NCBI GenBank assembly: GCA_964019055.1 | Contig: OZ025219.1 | Location: 3,037,166 to 3,101,165 of the forward strand | Direction: 5' to 3' | From: Anthopleura xanthogrammica | Taxonomy: Eukaryota; Cnidaria; Anthozoa; Actiniaria; Actiniidae | Length of the DNA stretch: 64,000 nucleotides | Shown here: positions 12,261 to 25,800 of the stretch, one piece after another | Numbering within the stretch: the first letter of the stretch is position 1 | How the letters are laid out: every line of letters begins with the position of its first letter | Made by a program: the position numbers and the translations under genes | The notes under the pieces: generated by a model | Database searches by the model: none | What the model was told of the DNA's origin: nothing | Seen by the model: the letters and a program-made list of their open reading frames with translations, nothing else

Positions 12261-12437
12261 AAGCCAGTTCACAGTTTAAGAAGCGTCTTCAGTGCGTATG
12301 CGATTTTATATCCCGAATTTCTCACCGTCTTTTGTTTAAAGCTTCTTTTGTTTTTAGTGAAACAAAAGAAGGTGAGAAATTCGGGATAAAATTGCATGCG
12401 CACTGAAGGCGATACTTAAACTATGAACTGGCTTATT
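12261..12437. mobile_element. Fold-back MITE family F, full copy
   Basis: The arms are nearly perfect inverted repeats: 'aagccagttcacagtttaag' on the left against 'ttaaactatgaactggctta' on the right, and 'tatcccgaatttctcacc' against 'ggtgagaaattcgggata'. The loop is AT-rich. A single arm of the same family is at 574-676. Confidence 0.85.
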
Positions 12438-12569
12438 TGATCTCAAAATCAGAGGGCTGTATGTAAGATAACTCTTTCTAGTTAATACGTCTTTGCTGCC
12501 ATCTTGAATAACGCCCACTTATTTAATTTACAACAACAACTACAACGTCGCCTGCAAGTTCAAGTAACA

Positions 12570-12665
12570 GACCCCTTGCCGGAATGCAGCTCAATAATAG
12601 GTTTCCAATTCTCAGGAGATTGATTTTTATTGAACTGTTTTGATCAGTGTCACGTGCAAGGGGTT
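12570..12665. mobile_element. MITE family A, degenerate copy
   Basis: It begins with CCCCTTGCCGGAATGCAGCT and ends with CACGTGCAAGGGG, mirroring the ends of the 52986-53118 copy. The interior carries 'attctcaggagattg', also seen at positions 4-19. Confidence 0.65.
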
Positions 12666-13775
12666 GACAGGACGGATGTAAATAGATGAGTAATAAAGAA
12701 GTTTCCTGTATGGAACACGTACATGTAAAAACTACTGCTAATGGCGTGATGTTGACAGAGAACTTAGTGATGACCTAAATAGACCAAGGGTTGTGTGTTA
12801 AATATCTAAAGTGCTATCATTCCAATCAAGGGAGCACGGCAGAAATAAATTTATTGATTGGTCTTCCTGTGGTGTTGACGTGTAACTTTTCTAACTTTGC
12901 TCTTCTCCGTTTTCTTAATTAAAAAGCGTGCAGGCTCATATATAAACAAATTTGGCAAGCGATATATATTATTGACTCGTCAATATCATGTAAGCCGCCA
13001 TCTTGAATATTTACGTGAACCCAGGCTATATTTTCGTGGTAAAAGAGGAAGAGAATGACGAGGAGGAGATATCGAGGAGGACAAGTAGGCACTAGGGAAG
13101 AGGAGGCAATGAAGAGGGGTGCAACTTTCACGTTTTACAATGAGGCCGGCAATAAGATGGAAAAAATGTAAAAAAAAAACTGTTTCTAATATCTACATAT
13201 GAAATACAAAACCTATAAAATTACATAAGATTCAAGGAGCCATAAATATATTGAACAAGAGTTCTTTGACAAAATTTTAGGAAAATGTTTGCTGCCTTCC
13301 AAAACTTCCTTCCAAATCATACATTCTTCTAAGTTAATTAATTTTAAGAAACTTCAGTCGTCGTGATTTATGTGTTTTTTTTTTAATTCACCGTTTAAGC
13401 TTCATCGTTGTTACTGGCATTTTTATCCATTGTTTTACGCTCCTAAGGGTCAGCTTGTGACAAAACACGGACGACTGACTAGCCTCGTTTTTACTTCCTC
13501 GAACCAAGCATTCCGCGTTCGTCCACATTCGTGTTCGGAATCGGTGTATGATAGGCGAGAAAACGTTGGTGTTTCGGAATGATAAGAACTAAAGAGAATA
13601 AAAATTTTTTGATCCTGTCATTTTCCAATACTTTCAAATATTTATTTTTTTCAGTATTTACTTCGTGATTAGACACTTTTTGCTTTCAAAATATATAAGT
13701 TCACTTGGGTGGCGTGTCTAATCCTTAAATATACTCTCTGTTTCTATTTTACAACAAAACGTGCAGGTAAATCTA

Positions 13776-14180
13776 ATAGGCGATTTCAAAAAAGAGCATG
13801 GGACTGGGAACGAGTTTTGCATTTTGATCTAATTAGCCCGAAAAAAATTTTTTTTGAAAGAACATCACAAGATTAGTGAGTCTAGCAATTTTTAATAAAA
13901 TGAACCAGATTTAGAAGCTCTGAAAGGTGTCAAAAATGTATGTATACAAAGAATGTATGGTTAGGGGGGACGTCGCTTGTCCACTGTAACCATACATTCT
14001 TTGCTAATTTTTGACACTTTTGGAAGCTTCTAGCCCTGGTTCTTTTCATTCGAACCTGTTCAAAGTTGCCAGACTTACTAATCTTGTGATGCTCTTTCAA
14101 TTGACCAAACTGTTTTGGTAATTACGTTAAAATTCAAAACTCGTCCCCAGTTCCTTGCTCGTTTTTTAAATGGCCTATAG
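13776..14180. mobile_element. Large fold-back element, about 400 bp
   Basis: Two arms of about 190 bp are imperfect inverted repeats: 'gactgggaacgagttttg' against 'caaaactcgtccccagttc', 'catcacaagattagtgagtc' against 'gacttactaatcttgtgatg', and 'aaagaatgtatggtta' against 'taaccatacattcttt'. No coding potential. Confidence 0.85.
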
Positions 14181-14557
14181 AATCAGTCATCTTTTTACTA
14201 GAAAAATTGAAAACCATAAAACACATTTGTTCGAAATGTTATCGTCCTTTTTATCGTCCATGACATGTTACCAAAAACACTCACGGGTTTCCTGAGAAAG
14301 CTTGTGATCCTACGTTCTCTTGGCCTCATTAGCAAACTTACGAAGTTTCAGCAATAACATTGTGGTTTTTGTCGACTCTCCCATATCCCCTTTCGGCGCA
14401 CATGTTCACCTTTAAATAATCATTTTAGCAAAATTCTCCTCCATCATAACACCAGTGCTTAACTTAACCGCACCGAAGCGGCAAAGATGGGGAGGGCGGT
14501 GAATATGATATACCAGCACGCGCTTTGGCTGCTGTTTTTATAGATAGATTTATCATT

Positions 14558-17500
14558 TCACTTATTGAAGTCCCAAATTCTAATTTTCCCATCATAAGAG
14601 CAACTGATTATTCTGGTGTCGTCAAAATGGATGCAGTTGACTGAGTCTTTGCTGCCAGTCAGCGTCTGGATACATTTACCCCTGCAGGAGAAACAATGGA
14701 ATTTTAAAACACATTCTCCTTTAAGATCATCTCAAACTCCCCTACGTATTATTTCTTTAAATGTTTGTAATACTTGATAAGATGCATCAATATGGATGAA
14801 ACATGGACACTGTAAGTAGCGATGAGCCAGCGCTCTTGTACGCATCTCAACAACATCTCATTAACGCGACCCCAAACTACAGAACTCAGAGTAAGATGAT
14901 TGGAGCAGCTTGTGTTTTTCGATTTTTGCTTAGAGGATTAGGGGGGGGGGGGGGGGGGGGAGTAAGACGTCCGGCAAAAACTTAACAGCTATAAAAAGGA
15001 CGAAAAAACATTCCGTGCTATTAAAACAAATAATGCTATTCCATGATGCACTTGATACTAAAAAAGAAAAAAGTAAGAAAAAAAAACCAAACACTGGGAC
15101 CCTCACCATAATAGACCTTTCTTCCAAAATGGCGGCCGTACACCCCCAGCTATACAAACGTCTGTAAATTTATCGATTTTCAAAAAACCTTTTCTCGGCC
15201 GCTATAACACCTGACATAATGAATCTTTGAAAGGTTACTAAAGTAAAGGTGCTCTTTCTAGTGCTGGTATTGGTTTTTCACTCATATGAGTTTTCGGCCG
15301 CCATTTTGAAAAAAGGTATATTACTACCTACATCGTCATCACCATCAGTCCTTCATTTCAAGATAGAGACCATACTTACTCTTCTATATCCCAGTACTTG
15401 ATCATAGAGTCTTTACCTGCGCTGACAATTAACCCACTTTCTTTCTTCCCATTTACCATCAAAAACCGCAGCCGTACTGATTCAATTCTAGTGAACAATC
15501 AAGAATGCAAAGATAACATGTTTTTTCCCTCTCCAAAACACATAAACAGGCAGGTACGCGCACACATTCCCCTTCAGCTAGTACAGATATAACTGCCATG
15601 CGCTTCATTCCTTGATTTAAAAAAATAACTTCTTCCTAAGAGATAAGTTATACAATGTCTCGGAGTTAAGTTTCAAAAATAGGGAAACGCAAAAAAAAAA
15701 AAAAAATTCTACCAGCCAGTGCAAAGTGGACGTCAGCAACACCAAAATCATTACGTTAAGAATTTTGCGTAACGCGAGTTGGTACTAGAAGCAGCACATT
15801 TCATTTCCTTCACTGACATTTTGCCACGGGGGTGAAGAAAACATGTTCGTCAAAAACATAAACGAATAATTATACTAACCTCCCTTTATGGCCTTTAAGC
15901 TCCTGTAAACAAGCGCCTGTTGTTAGATTCCATAACGAGATAACCTGACCCGTGGCCACGGCTAAATGACCCTAGAAAGAGAAAGCCAAACAGTTTTCAA
16001 TGAAGAAATCGTGGATAATTTCAAACTTTTCGTAAAGATGTACTGATTTTCGGCCAGCAAGCTGGAGTTAGCTGTCAGATCAAATTGATGGGCCAGTGAG
16101 TCCAGTGTGAACACTGAAGAGCTGAAGGGGAACTCCACTACCTCTCAACTATTAGACCATTCCAAAGTGTTGCGATTTTGATAAGGTTTAAAGGCCATAT
16201 CTAACGTCATTGTTCCTTCAGCTAGTACCTGGTCTTCCAGGAACTAAATGTACACCCTTGACCCTTTCAAACTATCAGTGCTCCTTATTACGAGTACTTA
16301 AGGCTAAAGCTACACAGAACATTGGAAGTCGAAACAGACGTGGAGATCCTGAGGATCGAACCGAGGACCTCTTTTTCTGAAGCTGCGCACTAACCGAGCT
16401 ACGCCTGCCCTAAAAAAAGCTCTTGAAAAGGGGAAAAGAATGATATCAATATTATCGTGAAAAGTTCTAACAACCAACATAAAACAAACGTTTTCTGTTT
16501 ATTTAAAAATTACCTGATCGAAACTGATTGCTGTGACCGCAGACGCACACGACTGACCAGCGTATACTATTCCTACGCATGCTCCAGAAGCAACATCCCA
16601 AATACGGACAGTCTACCATAACGATAAATTCAATTATTAAGTAGTCCATACAGTGTCCATTCTACAGAGTGGCTATAAGTCAAATGGAATTCCAATTGGA
16701 ATTTAATTAAGAAGTTGATGTTTGTAGAGGAAAAATTGCTGGAGGACTCAGAGAAAAACCCTCGAAGCACAGGAGAGAACCAACAAGCAACTCTACTCAT
16801 ATACGACACCGAGTCTGGCGGGTCTCGAACCCGGGTCGCATTGGTGAGAGGTGAGCACTCTCGCCGCTACGCCCGTGCCTCCCAAATATGTGAATAATAA
16901 ATATGTTAGTCGAAGCGTTTTACTCTATACATACTCTGTCTGCTGAGCCAGTAAAGGCTGTTTTTGCTTGGTCATCTAGATCCACACAGAATACAGAACA
17001 CGTGTGTCCGAACAAAGTACAAAGCTGCTTACACTGACGAATATTCCACAACTTGGCCTAAAAATAAACCACAAAAAAATCTCAAAACATTTATCGTTTT
17101 CAGACAAATTATTGCAACTTTTCCGAAAAAAAGATCGAGATAAAGAAAGTTCGTAGTTGTTGGGGTCGTCATAGCATTTGCAATGTGCAAGAATGATGAA
17201 GTGGTGTTGCTTCTTACAAATACCAATGCAATTTGCCGCTGATGCCAGTTGCGGCGGGAGGGGATATGAGGGACGTTGGAGGCACTCCATTTTTATCTTC
17301 TGCAAGTAGTCCCCTTCATAGTTCCCTGTGCCATCTTGAAAGGTAGCCGTGACTTTGAATCGAAGCGAGACGAACGGTGAGCTTGCAACGATAGAGACCT
17401 TTTTTAACACCTTGGACAATTATTCACATGTCTATCATTGCAAGCTCACCGTTCGTCTCGCTTCGATTCAAAGGCACGGCTACCTTTCAAGGTGGCGAAG

Positions 17501-19857
17501 GGGACTTTGAAAGGGACTATTACTAGTATGAATGTCAATATGTCGGTGAAGTGTTCTTAAATTCCCATTGGATAGATATAAAATTTTATGCTTCATGATT
17601 GGTTACTTCATTACTTAGAAGAGCTATATCGAATCTGGGAAACGAATGGACCAAATTCGGAGACTGTGAAAGCGCTTATCAGCTATTTTTAAGTCTTTTA
17701 TACAGAAAACGAAAAAATGTGGTAAGTGTAAAGCCACTTTAACACCTTGGACAATTATTCACATATTTCTTATCATTTAACTTACTGTTTTATCTCCCGA
17801 ACCGCTGACCAGAATATCTTTTTTTCTTTCTATTGCCCACACAGGTGCCTCGTGACCCAGAAGAATCCTTGAACAAATAGCTGTACGAAGGTTCCAGACC
17901 TAAGAAAGAGAGATAGAACACTGTACCAGGTAACAATCCTCTATAGGCCTTTCTTGGTATTTATGCATGCTCATTAAATTTAACATCACGACGTGCAAAG
18001 GAATAACCACATATAATATATTTGCATACTTCTATGCACGGGCTTTTTGCTCCCAAACAAGCTTTTTCATGCCTTTATTTGGTAAAACCAGCCAGCTTCG
18101 CATCAAAAAGCCCGTGCACCCAAGTATGTGAATACATTAAATGTGGTCATTCCTTTGCAAGTCGCGATGTAATATCTAATGAGCTGCATGAACGCGAGGC
18201 TAAGGTCTTCATGCATAAATATTAAGAAAGGCCTATTCGAATGACTAGACGCTTTAAAATTAGTTCAAGTTGGATTTTGCAACTGGGATTTTCCCCAAGA
18301 ATTGGAATGAGACTCCGTCTTTGGAACCCAGCAAATACAATCCATACTTACTCTGATGCTTTTGTCATATGAAGCGCTGATCAGCATTGTTGTGGAAAGA
18401 AATCGCAGACTCCATACACCTCTCTGTCACGTACAAAGAAATGTATTAGTGGAAAATTTGTTTCTGGGATGAGCCCCGCCAAATACATCCTTGACCCGAG
18501 TCTGATGAAGGAAAGAAATCTGAGCAACAAAGAACCCAAGGCTTAGGTGTGAGAAAATATTCTGCATGTACATTCGAAACGAAACGAAACGAAACAAAAC
18601 AAAATTCGCATAACCATTTGATCCACTTTGGATTCACGCCTAGCTATTATGTCACGGATTTGGTCAGATGATGTTAATTTCTAACTAGCTTGCTACAAAC
18701 TATTCGCCACGTTCCATACATCGGTTCACTGGTCAAACACAAAGCATTCAGCCGAGGTTGAAAGGTTCAAATTTGAATAACCCTTCGAAACTACCTTGCA
18801 GCCTCGATTCAAGGCTGTCAGTCACGACTGAACCGATGCTTATGGAAAATGGCGAACCTATAATAAAGATTTTCTATTCATAGAAAATGCAACGAACTGA
18901 ATGGAACAAAAATCTCACCGTGTGTCCATTTAAAGTCATCAACAAGTTGCCTGAACTAGAATCCCAGATTCTGAAATGAACAAGTAGGTGAAACGGTTAT
19001 AGTACCGTATGTTTCGCGCTCATACGATAACCAATCTCATTTCAATTTTACGGAATGTCGTACCGTGTAAGTGCTGTCAGTCAGTACCGTATGCTTCCCA
19101 CTCATAAGAAAACACTTCTTATGGGAAGCCATTTCAATGTTACGGAATGTCGTATCGTGTAAGTCAGTACCGTATTCAGTTTCCACTCATACGTATACCG
19201 CTCTAGCTGAATTTTTTTTTCAAATGAAAAATTGTTTGAAACTTTGAAATGGCTTTGATTTTTCAGCATAATAATGTTTGCTGTTAACGATAATGTTGGT
19301 ACGAAATGCCGCGCAGCGTCTTACATAATTCACTACTATGCAAAGTGGTACAATAGAGCGGTTTTCGTATGAGTGAGAAAACATACGGCAAATTCGTATC
19401 CGTACTATAACCGTAACAGTAACTACGCGTTGTGCTTGGATGAATTACTTCAGTAAAGAATCCTCGTCAACTACAATGCACTGTGTGCCTATATCATTGT
19501 TTACATATACGAAATTTACCTTACATTCGTTGCCAAAATTTATGAAATTTCACGGAAAGCATAAAATAGCTACTTATCCTTATATCTTAATGGTTTTAAA
19601 ACTTCTAGCTTGACTAACAAGACCGATGGAACTGGATTCCCAAACTTCACCCACAAAACCGTTATTTTTCCTGGCAGAAAAAATGGCGGCTTGCATTGTT
19701 TTCGGCGCGCAGTGCATTGTAGTTGACTGGGATTATTTAATCCAAGCGTTAACCACTCTAATACGATTGCTGTATTTCACAACACACCACGTACTTTATA
19801 CTTTTATCAAGACTTCCACTTGCAATCTTGTCAAGGTACTGACAAACAGTTAACACA
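14558..19857 (-). CDS. Seven-blade WD40 propeller exons of the FBXW10-like gene
   Basis: Nine exons carry the propeller. Recognisable blade ends are [65 protein letters not shown] and [11 protein letters not shown]. Five blade starts carry GH (GHT, GHT, GHE, GHT, GHK); two blades lack it. The last blade ends DFNK followed by TGA at 14558-14560. Blade 5 has [11 protein letters not shown] instead of the usual SGS-D pattern, so it is degenerate. Confidence 0.88.
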
Positions 19858-22800
19858 CTGAAAAATAATCAAGAATCACACTCAATAATGCAACACATAT
19901 TATTCTCTATTATCATATGCTTATCATATTCTGTTCCACAAACAACCATACATGACTCACTCACTTCTTAGTGTGTCCAGTCATATCTGTTACTCTGCAC
20001 TGTCCGGTGGCCCAGTTGCGTTTTAGATTCAAGTTTTCTTTAAATATATCTTTCCAAATGGTTGGCACTCGAAGAGGAATTCCTATTTGTAAAAAAAAGA
20101 TAGAAAAAAGTGTTTCAAGAAAGGATGGTTCCAAACGCTTTTTAAAGGAAGAGTGCATTCTCTAGATGGAATTATAGAGTTCATGACCGTCATCATATAT
20201 TAGAATGACAGTCTTTTCCAAACATGGTGGCCACATCCCTTGTCCATCAGTCTCAACAGAAGAAATATATACTACTTAAACCAAACTGATTTCACAATTG
20301 TCATTTTGAAAAGAAACTTATCTTACCAACATAACGAATTCACTTGTAACGATAACTGAAGAAGATCTGAGTCCAGATCGAAACGTCTTGAAAAAAACAT
20401 ACTTTAAAACAAACCAGAGTCAACTAATTGATTTAAAATTATGAATCCTGGTTGCAAATTCAACATTTTTACTTACCAACATGTATTCGCCTGCATTTTG
20501 CTTGCCATAGTTCATCTCTGGATGCCATGCGACGCCATTTTTTACTGACCTTATGAGAAAGACAAAACATAATTGACTTACGGCGCAAATCGTACAATTT
20601 GCCTTCGCGACAAAATAAACTTTTGGTGGCATCAATCAGAGTGTTGCCATGACATTGTCCGGCACGTGGATATGCGATGTCATGGAAACGCTTTTGATTG
20701 ATTTCCAGCAAAACCTAATTTCGTCGCGACAGCAAATTGCACAATCTCGCGCTTGTGTTTGGGAAGCGCTGTAATTAAGTACCTGCAAACAACAAAGTGA
20801 TTGGTTGAATTATCGACCATTATAAATATTTATCCGCATAAAAGTAAGAATAAGGACGACATGCGTATTACGAAAGCTATATAGCTGTATTGAAAATGAA
20901 TTCTATAGCTGTCTCGACATTAATGTCAAATGATAAAAATCTTCAGTTTCAGTGCAACGATTCCGTGTAAATCAACATGCAACTCACGCAGACGCCGACA
21001 TTGGCATAGGCAGCGCAGGGGAATTTTAAAAGTGTGGGTGCTTGATCAGGGCATTCTCGTATCCACCTGAAAACATTCTCATTCTCTCGAGTAAAAAGTG
21101 TACTTAGAAAGACGCAAAATAGATCTTTCATAGGTCATTCACTTCGATGAACGTTCTTGTCTACGTTGTCCATGTATATCGTCTATTTCCATCACTTTCG
21201 TTACAAAATGCAAAGTTAAATTCACATCCAAAAAGTGGCGTTGCTAAAGCATCCCTGGCATTCGAGCGCGCCACTAATGATGTCATTTTTAGAAGTTTTT
21301 CAGATTCGGTGCAATATTGCAGAAAAACTGTTGCTTTTGGTTATATTTTTTATTCACCTGTGCTGCGATAAGGAGCTCTTGAGGTGATAATAAAGAAAGG
21401 ATTCTTGAGGCCAAATGCTCAGGTAATAAGGAGATAAAGTCCCGATACTGACGAACCTAAAGAAAAAAAAAGTATGTATCTAACACACAGCCAACAACAA
21501 CGACAACAACAACAACAACAACAACAACAACATAAACAATAAACAGTGTTTGCTTTTCAAAGAAAAACTTTAAAAAATTAAGATCTTGCACCTTTCGTCT
21601 TCATGGGGAGGAAGGGGTGCGGTGTTATTGATAGTTGGGCGTGGAAAAGGGGTGGTCATGATACGTAGGGTGGGTAAAGATGGGGATCGAGAGAGTGAGT
21701 AATTCGCACACTGAAGACTTTCTTACCGCCAGTAGTCCAGACATTAGATACAATTCTGCAGGTTCTAAAACACGTAAAAACAACTGAAGGAACTGATTAC
21801 GTTGCCAACCTAATGTGAGATAAATTGCAACCTTACGTTAGCTTATGACGAGATGGATGGATGGATGGATGGATGGATGGATGGATGGATGGATGGATGG
21901 ATGGATGGATGGATGGATGGATGGATGGATGGATGGATGGATGGATGGATGGATGGATGGATGGATGGATGGATGGATGGATGGATGGATGGATGGATGG
22001 ATGGATGGATGGATGGATGGATGGATGGATGGATGGATGGATGGATGGATGGATGGATGGATGGATGGATGGATGGATGGATGGATGGATGGATGGATGG
22101 ATGGATGGATGGATGGATGGATGGATGGATGGATGGATGGATGGATGGATGGATGGATGGATGGATGGATGGATGGATGGATGGATGGAAAAATGAATGA
22201 ATGGATGGATGGATGAAAAAATGAATGAATGGATGCATGGATGAAAAAATGAATGAATGGATGCATGGATGAAAAAATGAATGAATGGATGCATGGATGA
22301 AAAAATGAATGAATGGATGAATGAATAAATGAAAATATACTAAAACGTTATTATGTTAGGGATGTACTAACTGTTCCATTTTTCTTCAAACCACTGCACA
22401 GCACACTGAGCATTTTCAGGGATTGAACTGAGTCTTGGGATATGGTTGCCATGGTCACTCGATGATCGAATCTGAAACATAATAAGCAATAGATAGACGT
22501 CAATAAGGTATTTTCTTATCATTACAGCCATTTTAATTATTAAACCGCCTCTTCGTGTTCTGGAATACGAACGGTTCGAAACTTGGTAAGTCTGTCTTTG
22601 CGCTTCAGTCCATCAACGTACATTTGACTTCCTGTTTTATTAGCAGGAAACTTAAGATACTGAAAAGTTCCTTAGAAATTCGGTTGCACATGAGAAGACA
22701 CATGAATATGGATACAACTCAAACAAAGAATCTTATTCTCAAGAGAATGGCACGTAGTCTGAAATGGGACAACAAACCACCCAAGCTAAAAAGGTCTATA

Positions 22801-25800
22801 GATTATGTATTAAGCTGTGCTGCCTATTGCTCACTTCACCTGGTAGGTACCATGTAACCCCACCACACCCCTCTAAATCGGGTCCCGTAAGATGACAATT
22901 GTTTTGGACATCAACGAGTTTACTCATTCGAGCGCCGTCCTCGATTAAGCACCGCACATGAGTGCAACAATATGGAACAGCGCAGCCCTCACCCCCATCA
23001 CCCGACACACAAAAAATATCGTAGAAACATTATAAAATGACTTACATGTCTGTTAGTCTTGTGGTATTTTCTGCCAATAGGAACTTGCATGCTGGGACAC
23101 GATTTAGATTTATAGATCCGCCTCCTGTATGAACAAGGGAATAAGAGAAGAGAAATCGTATTCATATGGAAAAGGAGCTTACATTGGAAATTGTTGAACA
23201 TTTTGTTGATATTACATGCAACCAATGAAAAGTAAATTGGTACCAACGCATGCGCAGCTGAGATGGATGACCTTTATTTTCTTCACTATCCAGTCACGCA
23301 TGCGCAAACGGAATCGTCGTCGTGGCGAAGTAGGTTTTCTTGAACATCAATCAAAATATACCATAGGCACGTGCCCTTGAAAACTTTGTGGTTTCCGACA
23401 ATGTCATGGAAACACTTCGATAGAAGTCCAACGAGACCTTTTTTGTTGCAGCAGAAAATTGTACGATTTCGCGCATGTGATTGGAGATCGCTGTAACAAG
23501 GACATCATGATAATGTCACAATAAGTTACAGTTATGTTAGGGCCAACGATTGGGATAAAAGACTAAGGTCAGTCGATATATATTTTTTTACTTTACACAG
23601 TGAATTTTCTATATGAGGATATGAATATATTTTCTACTACGAGGATATTACATATCCAAAACAGAGGAAAGATAGCGATAACCACATACCATGTATTACT
23701 ATCATCAGCTGTTTTCTCCTCGTTTCCACTGCCAACAACTGTTTTATATTCATCTTGCATGTGTCTTCTCACGGCATACTGCGATGATGATTTCGCCAAG
23801 GAAGGTGGAGCTGATCTGGAGTACGACGATCTACAAGACAGCCTTGATAATGGAGTAGGACTAGGGGTATGTATACCAGGTAGACGAACACCAAAATAAG
23901 TAGTAAGACACTTCCACGAACCTTTGGCTTCTAGAGGCCCCTCGGGTGATCTTTGTAATAATAACAGAAAACAAAAATGTTTTAACTTATTACATAAAAT
24001 TTCGGTAGTCGCACATTTCGCTACTCTTTAATTTCGCGATTTTGCTATAAGATCATATTCTAGGTCAATTTAATTTCGCAAATTCATTGAATAAATTATT
24101 TATGTTTCCTAATATGCACATTCTTTGGACAAAATGACTTGATTCCCAAACAATAATAACGTCTTTAATCCCTCTTTCTTAGTGGTCAATAGTTCTTTAT
24201 CTTTCCAATAATTGGAGGTCACTTAATTTTTGCGTCATAATATTTTCACGACACTTATTTTTCGCGTTACTTTACTTTAATTACGTGAAAATACTATGAC
24301 GCGACAATTTCATGTCATGAGGTATTAAGGGTTACTGGCTTTATTGTTTTATTTCATTTAATTTATGGATGAACAAACTGTTCAATATTAATGTGAAAAA
24401 TGAAAAAAACAAATGGGTGGTTGCGAAAGGAATGATGGATGAATAATTGGGATGAATGGATAAATAATTGGGATTGTTGGGTGGATGGATGGATGGATCA
24501 TTTCATTGAAAGTATGGATGGATGGATGGATCATCTGATTGAGATGGATGGATGGATCATCTGATTGAGATGGATGGATGTTTTGAAAGACATACAGATG
24601 AGTACAATAATTAAATAATTAAGCAATAAGTCACAAAGGTAAATATGTAAAAATACTCACTGAGGATGTCTGATTAGCCTGGATGGGGAAGCTGGTAATG
24701 ATGGAGTCTTAACAATGGGTAAAACAGATTCTGAAGACCACTGCCTCACTTCATCCTGATTACATATTTGAATGATATATATTTAGTTATTGAAATAAGA
24801 CAGAGTGGCCATTAATGAAATACATTAATTAATTAATTTATAATAGTCATGCTGATACCTCATCATGTAGAATGGTACTGTTGAGACGATGAAGCTTCAA
24901 TGTCTATAGAATAAAAGAAATCATGTTTTCTTTAAACCTGAGATCAGCAAATATAGTACATAATATTGCAAATTAATTCAACTTGAATGTATCATTGAGT
25001 TTATTGCATGAAATAAGTGGCTAATTGCAACTTATGTCACAAGGACCATGGAGAAAGCAGGGCTTTGGGGATGAGGGGGGGGGGGGGGGGGGTGGCACCA
25101 CCCCCCCCCCCCCCCCCCCCACACACACACATTTTAAGCCATTATTTTCCCAGAACCAGGCGTCTACATTTCTGAACAACTTCAGCCCATACCACATGGT
25201 TCACATGAATACACCTTGGAGTTTTTGTAAGCATAAATAATGTAACATTATCAATAATTGTAACATGTAATGCTATATCTTACTCTATATCGTGGTTTGC
25301 CTAGTTTCTTATGAACCTCTCTGCATATTGGTATTGATACTGGGTTAAATGAACTTCTTGGAAAAGCATTCAGTGAACTGTACATAAAATCCCTGTGCAG
25401 AGTAGGTTCAACAACCTATCAAAAAATAACATGTAAATGTTTCCAAATACTTATAAATAGTACAATATACCAGATATCAACAAAATTGACTCTTTCTTGA
25501 TGTTGCAGGACACCTGTGGTATGGATACAATAAAACAATAGCCAAGAACAAAAAAAATTAGAACAAAACAATACCCTGACTGATACAAAGAACCCTAAGC
25601 TTGAAAAATCTATTAATTAGAATTAAATAAATTTTCATTTAAGTATGAACACATATAATAGCAAAAACCTTTCACACAGTACGTGTCATTATAAGTATAC
25701 CAAGGCAACTCCACAACAATCTGGGAGGATTGCACAAATCTTCTGATTGGCTAAATTTTTACTAATAAATCTGCAAAATTTCTCATTATAGTGTGATGTG

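Larger units (their letters stand above)
9556..14557. other. Intergenic region without a recognisable gene
   Basis: About 5 kb between the head of the furin-like gene and the tail of the FBXW10-like gene. It holds an AAT/GAT microsatellite (10781-10860), fold-back elements (12261-12437, 12570-12665, 13776-14180) and a purine-rich stretch (13038-13110). The open frames at 11663-12236 lack an ATG at their head or any family motif. The promoter of the furin-like gene should lie just above 9555, but I see no clear core element. Confidence 0.6.

Noticed and set aside
21833..22294. Open frames made of MDGW or IHPS repeats
   Set aside because: They are the (GGAT)n microsatellite in an FBXW10-like intron read in several frames on both strands.
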